Assembly: GCA_038248985.1 (NCBI GenBank)
Contig: JBBRWV010000025.1
Coordinates: forward strand, 1-31,978
From: JBBRWV01 sp038248985
GTDB taxonomy: Bacteria; Planctomycetota; Phycisphaerae; WQYP01
Length of the DNA: 31,978 nt
Reading direction: 5' to 3'
The translations under genes and the position numbers were made by a program. Numbering within the stretch: position 1 is the stretch's first letter; the number at the start of each line of letters is the position of its first letter. The notes below the pieces were generated by a model. The model did not search any database. It saw only the letters and a list, made by a program, of their open reading frames with translations, and was not told the DNA's origin. Below, one piece after another: positions 24,603 to 31,978 of this stretch.

Positions 24603-25316
24603 ATGGCCCATAATTCCACCCCTTCCAGGAAGAAACCCGTGAGTCAGAAACGCGTCGCTGTTGTTCTGGCATCCTTGGTCGCCACCCTGACCATCAGCGC
24701 CGGCACGCTCCTCCTCCTCGAAGGCGGTCAGCCCGTCACCGCCATCCTCCCCCCCTCCGGCTCCACCATCACCCAGTCCTCCTCCGCTCTCGCCGCCCTC
24801 GTCACACCCCAGGCTCCATTGAATCCCGCCGCCTGGAACTATATCATCATCTATCAGTCGGGAGATCTCGCGGCGAGTGCCGCCAGTCTTGCCGATGGTC
24901 GTGTGCAAGGAGGAACTGCCCTCAACTCCAACGCCCCGCGGCCTAAAGCAAATTTCCACTTCGTAGTCAACAACGCCCGCTCCCGTCGTGGCGCCCCTGA
25001 TGGCGATCTCGAAGTTGGCTCAACTTGGACCAACCAAAAACCCGGTGCTCCCTACGATCGATGGCCCGATACACGCTATTATTCCTCTTCCCCTTATAAA
25101 AACGCCGTCGGCATTTGCTTCGCCGGCGACCTCAATCGCGAGCCTATCTCTTCGAACCAGCACCGCTCTATGGTCAATCTCACACGCCACCTCCAGGACC
25201 GCCTGAACATCCCCGCCGAACGCGTCCTGTTCCAGTGGGAGCTTGAAATCAACGCCCCCTATGCCACCCAGGCGCAAAAAGACTACGCCACCGCCTTCCG
25301 GGCCACCCTCCGGTAA
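24603..25316 (+). CDS. N-acetylmuramoyl-alanine amidase-fold protein lacking zinc ligands
   Basis: The 237-residue protein has an N-terminal membrane anchor (RVAVVLASLVATLTISAGTL) and a domain like the amidase_2/PGRP proteins common in planctomycetes: WNYIIIYQSG, then HFVVNNARS, GDLEVGSTWTNQKPGAP, NAVGICFAGDLNREPISSNQ and LNIPAERVLFQWELE. In active relatives these places read IIIHHS, GAH and a late GH(R) with a following CPG. Here they are YQ, GAP and FQW without Cys, so all expected zinc ligands are gone. It may bind peptidoglycan without cutting it, or be an adaptor. The correspondence is from recalled family patterns. It precedes a kinase gene on the same strand. Confidence 0.75.
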   Translation: MAHNSTPSRKKPVSQKRVAVVLASLVATLTISAGTLLLLEGGQPVTAILPPSGSTITQSSSALAALVTPQAPLNPAAWNYIIIYQSGDLAASAASLADGRVQGGTALNSNAPRPKANFHFVVNNARSRRGAPDGDLEVGSTWTNQKPGAPYDRWPDTRYYSSSPYKNAVGICFAGDLNREPISSNQHRSMVNLTRHLQDRLNIPAERVLFQWELEINAPYATQAQKDYATAFRATLR

Positions 25317-25571
25317 TAACGCCTCCGCTCACGCAACGGATGCTTTTTTATCCCGCCTCGCCCACCTTCCCGCTCAAGCCGCTGCCCCATCGGTTCGATG
25401 CTCCTGTACGTTCATCGTGTGCCGATGCTCCTGCGCGTGGTCGTCCTTGGTTGACGCCCGCACGCCTCCCAGCGCGTTGACCCCTGAGGGTTTCCTTCGT
25501 AACCTGCTTCCCGCACACCACCCCCCTCCGGCCCCGGCGCTGCGTTTTGCCGCGCCCAGCTTTGGTGACGC

Positions 25572-26531
25572 GTGACCGAATCCAGAAAACCCTCTAAACC
25601 GGTAACCACAACGATGGAAGTTCTCCCCGATATCGCCGACTTCGAAGTCCTTTCCTGCCTCGGCTACGGGGCGCGATCCACCATCTACGCCGTCTCCGAA
25701 AAACGCACCGGACAAGTCTACGCCCTCAAACGCGTCATCCGCCGCTCCGCCGAAGACGACCGCTTTCTTGAACAGGCCGAACAGGAATTCGCCATCGCTT
25801 CCCAGTTCGATCACCCCAACCTCCGCAAATCCCTCCGCCTCATCAAACGCCGCAAAATGCTCCGCGTCGCCGAACTCTACCTCCTTATGGAACTCTTCGA
25901 CGGCTCCTCCCTCGACGCCCAACGCCCCAACTCCCTCAACTCCCTCATCAAAATCTTCATCCAGGTCGCCCAAGGCCTCGCCACCCTGCACCGCCAGGGC
26001 TACGTCCATGCCGACATCAAACCCAACAACATCCTCGTCGACGACCGCAAGGCTGTAAAAATCATCGACTTCGGCCAGTCCTGTACCATCGGCACCGTCA
26101 AGCAACGCATCCAGGGCACCCCCGATTACATCGCCCCCGAGCAGGTTGGACGCGGTGCTCTCACCCCCGCCACCGATATCTTCAACTTCGGCGCCACCCT
26201 CTACTGGTGCGTCACCGACCGTCACATCCCCACCCTCATCCCCAAGAAAAAATCCGGCCCCGGCCAGGTCGACAACCGCGAACTGCACGCCCCCCATGAA
26301 ATCAACCCCCGCGTCCCCATGCCCCTCTCCCGCCTCATCCTCGATTGCGTCCAGAATCGCCCCTCCTTCCGACCCCAGGATTTCGGTGCCATCACCCCCC
26401 GCCTCGAACTCGCCCTGTCCGTCTCCCGCGCCGACAGCCCTCTCAATCGATCCTTCCCCACCCTTGCCGATCTCGTCCCCGGCAGCAAGGATGACAGCAA
26501 AGACGACTCCCCCGATACTCAACCCACCTGA
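25572..26531 (+). CDS. Serine/threonine protein kinase
   Basis: The 319-residue product has a Hanks-type kinase domain: glycine loop LGYGARSTIY, VAIK-type lysine in YALKRVI, catalytic HADIKPNN (Asp base present; Arg of HRD is Ala, so a non-RD kinase), metal-binding IIDFGQSC, the activation-loop end GTPDYIAPEQ and the F-helix TPATDIFNFG. The C-terminal 40 residues are polar and acidic. No membrane helix is seen, so it is cytoplasmic, unlike many planctomycete kinases. The frame opens at a GTG (25572); the ATG at 25614 is an alternative. The stop falls 32 bases before the metallophosphoesterase start, with a CCCCTGACCCC repeat in between. Confidence 0.93.
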   Translation: MTESRKPSKPVTTTMEVLPDIADFEVLSCLGYGARSTIYAVSEKRTGQVYALKRVIRRSAEDDRFLEQAEQEFAIASQFDHPNLRKSLRLIKRRKMLRVAELYLLMELFDGSSLDAQRPNSLNSLIKIFIQVAQGLATLHRQGYVHADIKPNNILVDDRKAVKIIDFGQSCTIGTVKQRIQGTPDYIAPEQVGRGALTPATDIFNFGATLYWCVTDRHIPTLIPKKKSGPGQVDNRELHAPHEINPRVPMPLSRLILDCVQNRPSFRPQDFGAITPRLELALSVSRADSPLNRSFPTLADLVPGSKDDSKDDSPDTQPT

Positions 26532-26554
26532 CCCACCCGACCCCTGACCCCTGA
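26527..26554 (+). repeat. CCCCTGACCCC repeat between kinase and phosphoesterase genes
   Basis: CCTGACCCACCCGACCCCTG followed by ACCCCTG fills almost the whole 32-base gap and overlaps the kinase stop. Its core matches the units at 4521-4562 and the complement of those in aroF and ccoG. Confidence 0.7.
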
Positions 26555-26563
26555 AGCCAAACC

Positions 26564-27418
26564 ATGCTGCAAACTGAAAAACTTATCGACCTCCTCCGCG
26601 TTGCCGCTCACTACAACCGCGCTGACCCCCTGCGCAATTCCCAAATGCTCTGCTTCCCCGCCCATGGCGACCTCCTCGTCGCCGGCGACATCCACTCCCA
26701 TTCCCGCAACTTCGAACGCATCGTCAAAGCCGCCAACCTCGCCAAAAATCCCCAACGCCACGTCCTCCTCCAGGAAATCATCCACGGCGGCGCCCTCGGC
26801 TCCAGCGGCGAAGACACCTCCCTCGACCTCCTCGTCACCGCCCTCCAGTTCGCCACCAAATTCCCCGGCCAAGTCCACTTCATCCTCGCCAACCACGACA
26901 TGGCCCAGGTCCAGCGCCTCCCCATCATGAAAGACGGCTACGACCTCACCGACCGCTTCAACCGCAACATCGAACTCCTCTACGGAAAAAATTCCTCCAA
27001 CGTCAACCTCGCACTCCGCGAATTCTTCTACTCCCAGCCCCTCGCCGCCATCACCAACACCGGCATCTTCTTCTCCCATTCCCTCCCCAGCCCCCGCGAC
27101 CTCCCCAAGTTCGACCCCAAGCTTCTCTCCCGCCAACTCACCGAAAAAGACTACCAACGCGCCGGCCCCGTCTACCAACTCATCTGGGGCCGCAACCAAA
27201 CCCAGGCCGTCCTCCAAACCCTCTCCCGACTCTGGTGGGCCGAACTCTTCGTCTGCGGACACCAAGCCCAGGACAACGGCTTCGGCACCATCGGCGACCG
27301 CATGCTCATCATCGACTCCTGCCACAACCACGGCGTCATCCTCCCCCTCGACCTCGCCCGCCAATACACCCTCCCCGACCTCACCCACTCCCTCATCCCC
27401 CTCGCCTCCCTCGCCTGA
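26564..27418 (+). CDS. Calcineurin-like metallophosphoesterase
   Basis: The 284-residue protein carries the metallophosphoesterase ligands in order: GDIHSHSRNFERI (first Asp and His), LLQEIIHGG (in place of GDxxDRG, partly altered), ILANHDMA (NHD/E), SHSLPSP (His) and VCGHQ (GH). It ends with an IIDSCHNHG segment. The pattern is like protein phosphatases of the PPP type, although the second site GDxVDRG has become QEIIHGG. Its position directly after a Ser/Thr kinase suggests a kinase-phosphatase pair acting on the same substrate; this is inference. Codons strongly prefer C in third position. No clear ribosome binding site is seen in the repeat-filled gap. Confidence 0.85.
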   Translation: MLQTEKLIDLLRVAAHYNRADPLRNSQMLCFPAHGDLLVAGDIHSHSRNFERIVKAANLAKNPQRHVLLQEIIHGGALGSSGEDTSLDLLVTALQFATKFPGQVHFILANHDMAQVQRLPIMKDGYDLTDRFNRNIELLYGKNSSNVNLALREFFYSQPLAAITNTGIFFSHSLPSPRDLPKFDPKLLSRQLTEKDYQRAGPVYQLIWGRNQTQAVLQTLSRLWWAELFVCGHQAQDNGFGTIGDRMLIIDSCHNHGVILPLDLARQYTLPDLTHSLIPLASLA

Positions 27419-27536
27419 ATTCTCGCCCGCCATCACCTCCCATCCCACCCCCCTCCCCAGCGCAGAAAAAATCCCCGGCAGACTTCCATCCACCGGAGAC
27501 TCTATACTCATCTTTCGCCTCCCCCGCACCCCGCGC

Positions 27537-28160
27537 TCACCGCCGACGCCGCTTCAATAGCGCCAACGCACCCACCCCCAGCAGCCCCAGCGATGCCGGC
27601 TCAGGTATCACTATCTCTTGTTCGACAAACTGGATATTGTTCAAACCTTCCCATCCGTAATCCCCATTGGCATTCGTATACGTCAGTACCACCGTCGTTC
27701 CCACTTCATTAAGCACCAACGTATTGTGCGTTGCGCCGTTAAACGAAATATTCGTGCCGGAAAAGCTCCCCACGCTGAGCGAAGGAATATTGCCCGCACC
27801 ATGCCCAGTAGATCCCACAAGGTCCACCGATACCACCTTCACTTCCCAGCCGGCATCCGCGGTGAACGTAATGATGCCCGGCTGGCCCGCCCCCACGGCG
27901 ATTACCGCATCGATATCCCCGTAGATGCTTCCGTCGCTCCATGTCGTCCAGTAATTCGTAAATGTTACCGTCACATGACCTTCCGTCAGCGAGCCTGGAT
28001 TGTTGGTCGCCCCCTCGTTATTCGCTGCATTTGCCGGAAGCACAAAAACATTCCCCCCCGATACCTCGACTCCCATTCCAATCACCGCCGCCTGCGCCGA
28101 CACCGCTCCTATGCCCATCACCGCAACCGCCAACGACATCACTGCAACACGAGACAACAT
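27537..28160 (-). CDS. PEP-CTERM sorting domain protein
   Basis: The 207-residue protein has a signal peptide (VAVMSLAVAVMGIGAVSAQA) and ends with the sorting signal VIPEPASLGLLG, a hydrophobic helix and KRRRR. PEP-CTERM proteins are exported and processed by an exosortase (EpsH) and usually reach the surface or matrix. The middle is beta-rich with many T, N, G and V and no Cys, as in other such proteins; YTNANGDYGWEGLNNIQFVE before the signal is typical of a carbohydrate-binding-like beta sandwich in this group. AAGGAG lies six bases before the ATG. No exosortase is in the window. Confidence 0.93.
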   Translation of the reverse strand: MLSRVAVMSLAVAVMGIGAVSAQAAVIGMGVEVSGGNVFVLPANAANNEGATNNPGSLTEGHVTVTFTNYWTTWSDGSIYGDIDAVIAVGAGQPGIITFTADAGWEVKVVSVDLVGSTGHGAGNIPSLSVGSFSGTNISFNGATHNTLVLNEVGTTVVLTYTNANGDYGWEGLNNIQFVEQEIVIPEPASLGLLGVGALALLKRRRR

Positions 28161-28753
28161 AAAAAACTCCTTCTCGAGACCTCAAAAAATCCGCGGACTC
28201 TACATTCCGCGACTATCTCTATTCCAAAGCTCACGCCACAAGCGCAAACCCATCTAGACATGCAGACAACTACACCAATCCCGGTGACGACCTCGCAGCA
28301 ATCGCGCTTCCAGCAAATGCATCGCCAGTACGCAATCCGTGTATCCGCCGAAAACACCTCGTCCTCGGCAAACGCACCTAAGTTGTATTTCACGGGCCCC
28401 AAACAATCGAAGCCCGAAAGCGCAGAGATATGCGGAAAAAAATCTGTAGTAAAACCAGACTTCTCTCCCTGAGACTTACGACTCTCTCAGCTCTCTCTCT
28501 CTCGGGCTTCCGTCCAACCCTATTCGTTTGGGACAGAAGAACTGTAAGCCATTTTACAAATACCAGATGTGTACTATCCTTTAATCTACTCCCACCTTCA
28601 AGAAATGCAAAATATTTCTCCCATTTTTTTACTTTCGCCTCCCCTACCCAAAAACACCTCGATTTCCTCCTAAAATAACTGGTTTTGCACCTCCATGAAT
28701 CCACTCGAATCCCCCTTCACTCCCCCCCCAGCTTGTGAAAAAAAGCCCAACCC
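28161..28753. other. Intergenic region, no gene supported
   Basis: This stretch upstream of the PEP-CTERM gene is AT-richer than the neighbours and holds a CT-rich low-complexity tract (about 28481-28505). CTGAGA and TCTCAG form a small inverted repeat near 28470-28491. Several short open frames exist on both strands but none has a motif or a good start. It probably holds the promoter of the minus-strand PEP-CTERM gene. Confidence 0.5.
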
Positions 28754-28975
28754 TCACCCCCGCTCCGCCTCCACCACCAGCACCCAATCTCCCCCATCCG
28801 GCTTCTCCGGCACATCCCATCGCCCCTCCGTCGCCCGAATCCCCGCCCCAATCTCCCGCCTCTCCCCCACCCCACCCTGCAGATACGGATCCGTCCGCTC
28901 CACCGTGCTCTCCAAAACGAACTCCACCCGCCGCCACTGCTCCACCGCCCTCGACGTCCAATTCAATTCATTCAT
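28754..28975 (-). CDS. Small conserved-looking protein, function unknown
   Basis: The 73-residue product begins MNELNWTSRAVEQWRRVEFV and contains VERTDPYLQGGVGERREIGA and a closing GGDWVLVVEAERG. Its ATG overlaps the end of the upstream membrane protein gene by eight bases (ATGAATGA), the pattern of translational coupling. It is soluble, charged and without Cys. G-rich coding bias equals that of the upstream gene. I do not recognise the family. Confidence 0.6.
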   Translation of the reverse strand: MNELNWTSRAVEQWRRVEFVLESTVERTDPYLQGGVGERREIGAGIRATEGRWDVPEKPDGGDWVLVVEAERG

Positions 28976-30440
28976 GTTTTTCCCCAGCCTTAGCTTTCCA
29001 CCGGTATATCCCTGTCCACAATATCCCCCCCGTCATCACCGCCAACCACCCCACCGAATGTAAAAACCGCACCGTCGGCCCAATGCTGAACGCCGCGATG
29101 ATCGCAATCTGCAAACACCCATACACCCCTAGCAAAATCGCCCCACCACGCGCCTCCCTCCGGCACACCCCGATCGCCAGCGCCCCCGGCACCGGCAAAA
29201 GCAACAACGCCCAATACCACCCCCACGAAGCAAAAAAATACCGGTTCGTCACCGTCGACATTTGCGGCAGCCCCTCTCCCGCAAAATTGAAATACTTCCT
29301 CAACAACCCCAAAAGCTCCTCCGGCAACTCCCGGTCCCCACCCTGATCCGACAACATCCCGCGCCGCAGCCGCCCCAAATCCCAATAGTCCCCATACCCC
29401 ACCATCGCCAGTTGCAACTCCCCCTTCGGATTCCGCTTCATCGCGCTCCACGCCGCCCGCTCGGCCACCCGGTTCGCCTCCAACTGATCCGCATACGCCC
29501 GCTTCACGTTGTAAATCAGCCCCCGCTCATGCCACCGATGCACATCCCGCAGCCGCGCATCCCGCAGATCAAACGCCAAATCCCCAAATATCGCCGCCGC
29601 CTTCACCCGATCCGGAAAATCCTCCGGCCCCACCAGCGGCACCACAAAACACAACAAATGAAAACCGTTCTCATAGTAATACGCCGGTTGCGCCCCCGGC
29701 AGCTCCGCCCGCATCAACTCCGCATACACCCGCTTGTACGCCCCCTGCATCCCCACAAACAACACCACCGAAAGCACCAAATGCCCCCCCACCCGCCCCC
29801 AGTTCCGTCGCACCCCTTTCTCCAATCCCCACACCCCCCCCGCCGCCAGCATCGGTGCCAGCACCGTCGTCGCCTGCACCAGCGGCAAATAACTCACCCG
29901 CAAACTCACCACCGCCACCGCCCCCATCTGCACCAGCAAAATCCGCTTGACCGACGGCCCCTTCATATACCCCAGCGCCACCGTCGCCAGCACCGCAAAC
30001 GCCAGCAGCGAAAACGCCTCCGTCATCACGTACCGCTCGTACATCAACTGCAGCGGCTCCACCGCGCACACCACCCCCGCCACCGCCGCCACCCTCTGCG
30101 AAGCCCCCAAATAATTCCTTAAAATATACGCACCCAACCACGCGCCCACTCCCGACGCCAACACCTGCGCCACCACCAGCGTCTTCAGTGAACCCGTCGT
30201 CACCCCCAAAAAATAAATCAGCCATCCATAAAAAAATGACCGGTCGCGCGGGATAAAACTGCTCGTCGCCGTCTTCACATACGACAGCGAATCCCCCAAA
30301 AAAAACATCGGCGTGTGATCCACTAAAAAAAACACCCCCTTCACCGCCAAAATGCAGCCCAGCAACTTCAACCAATATTGCACGTTGCCCCCCGCCTTCT
30401 CCCCTCCCCGCAACAACTCCACTTCGTTGCTCGCACTCAT
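28968..30440 (-). CDS. Polytopic membrane protein, GT-C glycosyltransferase-like
   Basis: From the ATG at 30440, with AGGAGGAGGAG ten bases upstream, the product has 490 residues. About ten hydrophobic segments are seen, beginning with LLGCILAVKGVFFLVD. The first large loop has PMFFLGDSLSYVKT, where an acidic residue after the first helix recalls GT-C lipid-phosphosugar glycosyltransferases of the GT39/PMT_2 type; FYGWLIYFLG and the MYERYVMTEAFS segment also fit that group. A long soluble part with many R, D and W lies around residues 255-400 before the last helices. The exact substrate is unknown. It is translationally coupled to the small gene downstream. Assignment to GT-C is moderate. Confidence 0.72.
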   Translation of the reverse strand: MSASNEVELLRGGEKAGGNVQYWLKLLGCILAVKGVFFLVDHTPMFFLGDSLSYVKTATSSFIPRDRSFFYGWLIYFLGVTTGSLKTLVVAQVLASGVGAWLGAYILRNYLGASQRVAAVAGVVCAVEPLQLMYERYVMTEAFSLLAFAVLATVALGYMKGPSVKRILLVQMGAVAVVSLRVSYLPLVQATTVLAPMLAAGGVWGLEKGVRRNWGRVGGHLVLSVVLFVGMQGAYKRVYAELMRAELPGAQPAYYYENGFHLLCFVVPLVGPEDFPDRVKAAAIFGDLAFDLRDARLRDVHRWHERGLIYNVKRAYADQLEANRVAERAAWSAMKRNPKGELQLAMVGYGDYWDLGRLRRGMLSDQGGDRELPEELLGLLRKYFNFAGEGLPQMSTVTNRYFFASWGWYWALLLLPVPGALAIGVCRREARGGAILLGVYGCLQIAIIAAFSIGPTVRFLHSVGWLAVMTGGILWTGIYRWKAKAGEKHE

Positions 30441-30579
30441 CCGTTCGTCACTCCTCCTCCTAAAACTATTGCAAACCCTCCCCAATAACAACCCTCCCGC
30501 CCATCCTCACCGCCAGACCCTTCCCCCGCAGTCATCCCTCCTTGCCATCAAATCCCCTTCCCTGATAGCCTCACCACAG

Positions 30580-30810
30580 ATGCTCCAACCCTCTCAACTC
30601 ATCCTCCCCTCCGAATCACTCGCCCGCCAAAAAAACCACGCCCTCGGCCTCACCAATGTCCTCATCACCTGCGACTCCACCAACCTCCCCTCCAAAAAAA
30701 TAACCGAAAAAGCCGGCCGCCGCTTCCTCTGTACCGTCCCCAACCCCGAAGAAAATACCACCAAACTCCAGTTCACCTTCTCCCCACCCACCACCGTCCC
30801 ACACAAATGA
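30580..30810 (+). pseudogene. Remnant of a GNAT acetyltransferase gene (C-terminal part)
   Basis: The frame reads ARQKNHALGLTNVLITCDST, then NLPSKKITEKAGRRFLC and a polar end. This corresponds to the last strands and helix of GNAT acetyltransferases, where A..LGL..VLLTCDxDNxaSxkvIEKnGG is common. The acetyl-CoA-binding strand with RxxGxG/A is missing and the upstream frame is not protein-like. It is therefore likely a truncated, decaying gene. The match is by recalled pattern only; it is short and could be misleading. Confidence 0.5.
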
Positions 30811-30997
30811 TTCTTTCCCAACGACCACCCTCCAACCCTCCCTCCTGAACCTCCAACGCATCCCCCGTCCCTCCCGACTCCCGGTAATTCCACAAGAAAA
30901 TCGACGCCACCACACCCGTCAGCATCCCCCCACCTTACGCGCCCGCAAAACCGTCGCTGCCCATCTCCCTCACTGCCCCCGCCCCAACTCCTTCGCG

Positions 30998-31014
30998 CCC
31001 TGACCCCTCACCCC
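30998..31014 (+). repeat. CCCTGACCCC repeat upstream of the lipoprotein gene
   Basis: CCCTGACCCCTCACCCC is a degenerate copy of the dispersed repeat, about 90 bases before the lipoprotein start, in a C-rich intergenic stretch that otherwise holds no gene. Confidence 0.5.
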
Positions 31015-31104
31015 GCAGCCTCGCCACTTCAAAATTGGAAATTTTTCCCTGCCGCCCCCGCCAAACCAGAGTACGATACCGCCGAACTTTTAAGGAGCCC
31101 AAAA

Positions 31105-31503
31105 ATGCAACTGAATCCCCTGATGCTTGCGACAGCAATTCTCCCGATGTTGCTTACGGGCTGCGGCCGCGGAGCCGAAACCGCCGAACGCGTGGCGCAG
31201 GACATGGTCGCCAACATGAACGAAATGGCCGCCATCCTTGCCAGCGTCACCGATGAACCCACCGCCCAGGCCGCAGTGCCCAAAATCGACGCCGTCCGCG
31301 CCAAGATGCGCGACTGCGCCAAACGCGCCCAGGCCGCCCCCAAAATCGACGCCGCCACCGAAGCCAAGCTCGACCAAACCCTTAAGACCGGCATGGCCGA
31401 CGCGCTGATATCCATCAACGAAGCGCAGCAAAGATTGCTGTCGCAGCCCAAACTCTGGGAAATCCTCGCACCCGCGCTGCAGAACATGGACAAAGACCTC
31501 TAA
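31105..31503 (+). CDS. Small putative lipoprotein
   Basis: The 132-residue product has a lipoprotein signal: LMLATAILPMLLTGC with the lipid-modified Cys at 20. The mature part is a helical, alanine-rich domain with repeats such as AAVPKIDAVRAKMRDCAKRA and APKIDAATEAKLDQTL, without a known enzyme motif. AAGGAG sits eight bases before the ATG. It is likely anchored in the outer or cytoplasmic membrane. Function unknown. Confidence 0.85.
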   Translation: MQLNPLMLATAILPMLLTGCGRGAETAERVAQDMVANMNEMAAILASVTDEPTAQAAVPKIDAVRAKMRDCAKRAQAAPKIDAATEAKLDQTLKTGMADALISINEAQQRLLSQPKLWEILAPALQNMDKDL

Positions 31504-31526
31504 TCGCACCGGTTGGGCCGGCGCTC

Positions 31527-31697
31527 GTGCTGGCCGTGCCCACGCTTTTGCTGAGCGGCCGCCGAATCTTTCGCGCCGGCGTGCGCGCCCGCCGATTGCG
31601 CCACAATCTCTGCCCCGTCTGCACCTACGACCTCCGCGCCCACGCCCCCGGCACCAAATGCCCCGAGTGCGGCACCCCCATCGCACCTGCAACCTGA
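31527..31697 (+). CDS. Short membrane protein with planctomycete-type zinc ribbon
   Basis: In frame, a hydrophobic stretch (ALVLAVPTLLLSG) leads to RRIFRAGVRARRLRHN and the zinc ribbon LCPVCTYDLRAH...KCPECGTP, ending IAPAT. Four Cys in two CPxC pairs with YDLR between them are a frequent small domain in planctomycete membrane proteins. No ATG is in frame; GTG at 31527 is the most practical start, and the frame stays open upstream into the lipoprotein gene, so it may be longer or truncated at its N-terminus. It begins 24 bases after the lipoprotein stop. Confidence 0.55.
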   Translation: MLAVPTLLLSGRRIFRAGVRARRLRHNLCPVCTYDLRAHAPGTKCPECGTPIAPAT

Positions 31698-31978
31698 CGA
31701 TCCATCAACGAAACATAACTGTTGACCCGCCAAGTTGCGCGACGCCCCATCGCGGCCTTCGTCTGCCTGCCAAGAATCAGATTTGTGTTCATTCCGTTCC
31801 CCCCCGTCATCCTCCCCCGACGCCCCCCTCAGCCTCCCGTCGTCCTCTTCATGCTTCTTTCTTCTCCCCTACCTCATAACCTCCTAACCCCACCCGTGCG
31901 CACAAAACTGGTCGTCTCCCTAATATATGGAGGGCCATTTTTCATGCATACGCAATTCCCCAATATGCAAACACAACC
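31698..31978. other. Terminal stretch without supported gene
   Basis: C-rich sequence passing into AT-richer sequence near the edge (about 31915-31978). No open frame with a motif or terminator stem was recognised. A promoter for a gene to the right may start in the last 60 bases. Confidence 0.35.

Noticed and set aside
25374..26522. Long minus-strand frames opposite the kinase and the phosphoesterase genes (also 26519-27529)
   Set aside because: Products are extremely rich in G, E, V and D without domains; they are shadows created by C-ending codons in the true genes.

Overview
The window looks like chromosomal DNA of a planctomycete, most probably from the Phycisphaerae side of the phylum. 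This is inferred, not proven. The support is a PEP-CTERM secreted protein, a short membrane protein ending in a CPxCxYDLR / CPECG zinc ribbon, a fused CcoNO cytochrome oxidase subunit, an FAD_oxidored-type flavoprotein and the tpiA-secG-yicC-gmk-rpoZ gene order. The 16S fragment at the left edge would settle the taxonomy by a database search.

Layout. Positions 1-942 hold the 5' end of a 16S rRNA gene on the minus strand, its long leader with a boxA-like element and hairpins, and a near-consensus promoter. Positions 1443-7818 form a plus-strand housekeeping run: flavoprotein, DAHP synthase (aroF), triosephosphate isomerase, SecG, YicC, guanylate kinase and RNA polymerase omega, closed by a terminator. 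Positions 7930-13517 are mostly minus-strand: an OppA-like binding protein, a LolA-like protein, a HAD phosphatase, a small membrane protein (plus strand), a cytochrome c-like gene split by an in-frame amber codon, thiG and thiS. Positions 13604-22108 are a complete minus-strand cbb3 oxidase locus, transcribed ccoNO-ccoQ-ccoP-ccoG-ccoH-SafE-ccoI-ccoS: the structural subunits come first, then the copper, heme and maturation factors. Positions 22779-31697 are accessory: a two-TM coiled-coil-like protein, an amidase-fold protein that has lost its zinc ligands, a Ser/Thr kinase followed by a metallophosphoesterase, an orphan PEP-CTERM protein, a GT-C-like membrane protein with a tiny overlapping gene, a GNAT remnant, a small lipoprotein and the zinc-ribbon protein.

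The most unusual signal is a dispersed G/C-rich repeat with core CCCCTGACCCC (reverse GGGGTCAGGGG). It occurs at six places. At 4262-4562 inverted copies flank the remnant of a four-helix-bundle (23S rRNA intervening-sequence type) gene. A copy forms the 3' coding end of aroF, another lies inside ccoG as an in-frame linker, and others sit just before gmk, the metallophosphoesterase gene and the lipoprotein gene. This looks like a family of small mobile or REP-like elements that enter genes and intergenic spaces, possibly mobilised with the four-helix-bundle gene.

The plus strand is strongly G-rich over much of 1.4-18 kb and becomes strongly C-rich from about 22.6 kb whichever strand is coding. 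The switch lies next to a large imperfect palindrome at 22554-22667.
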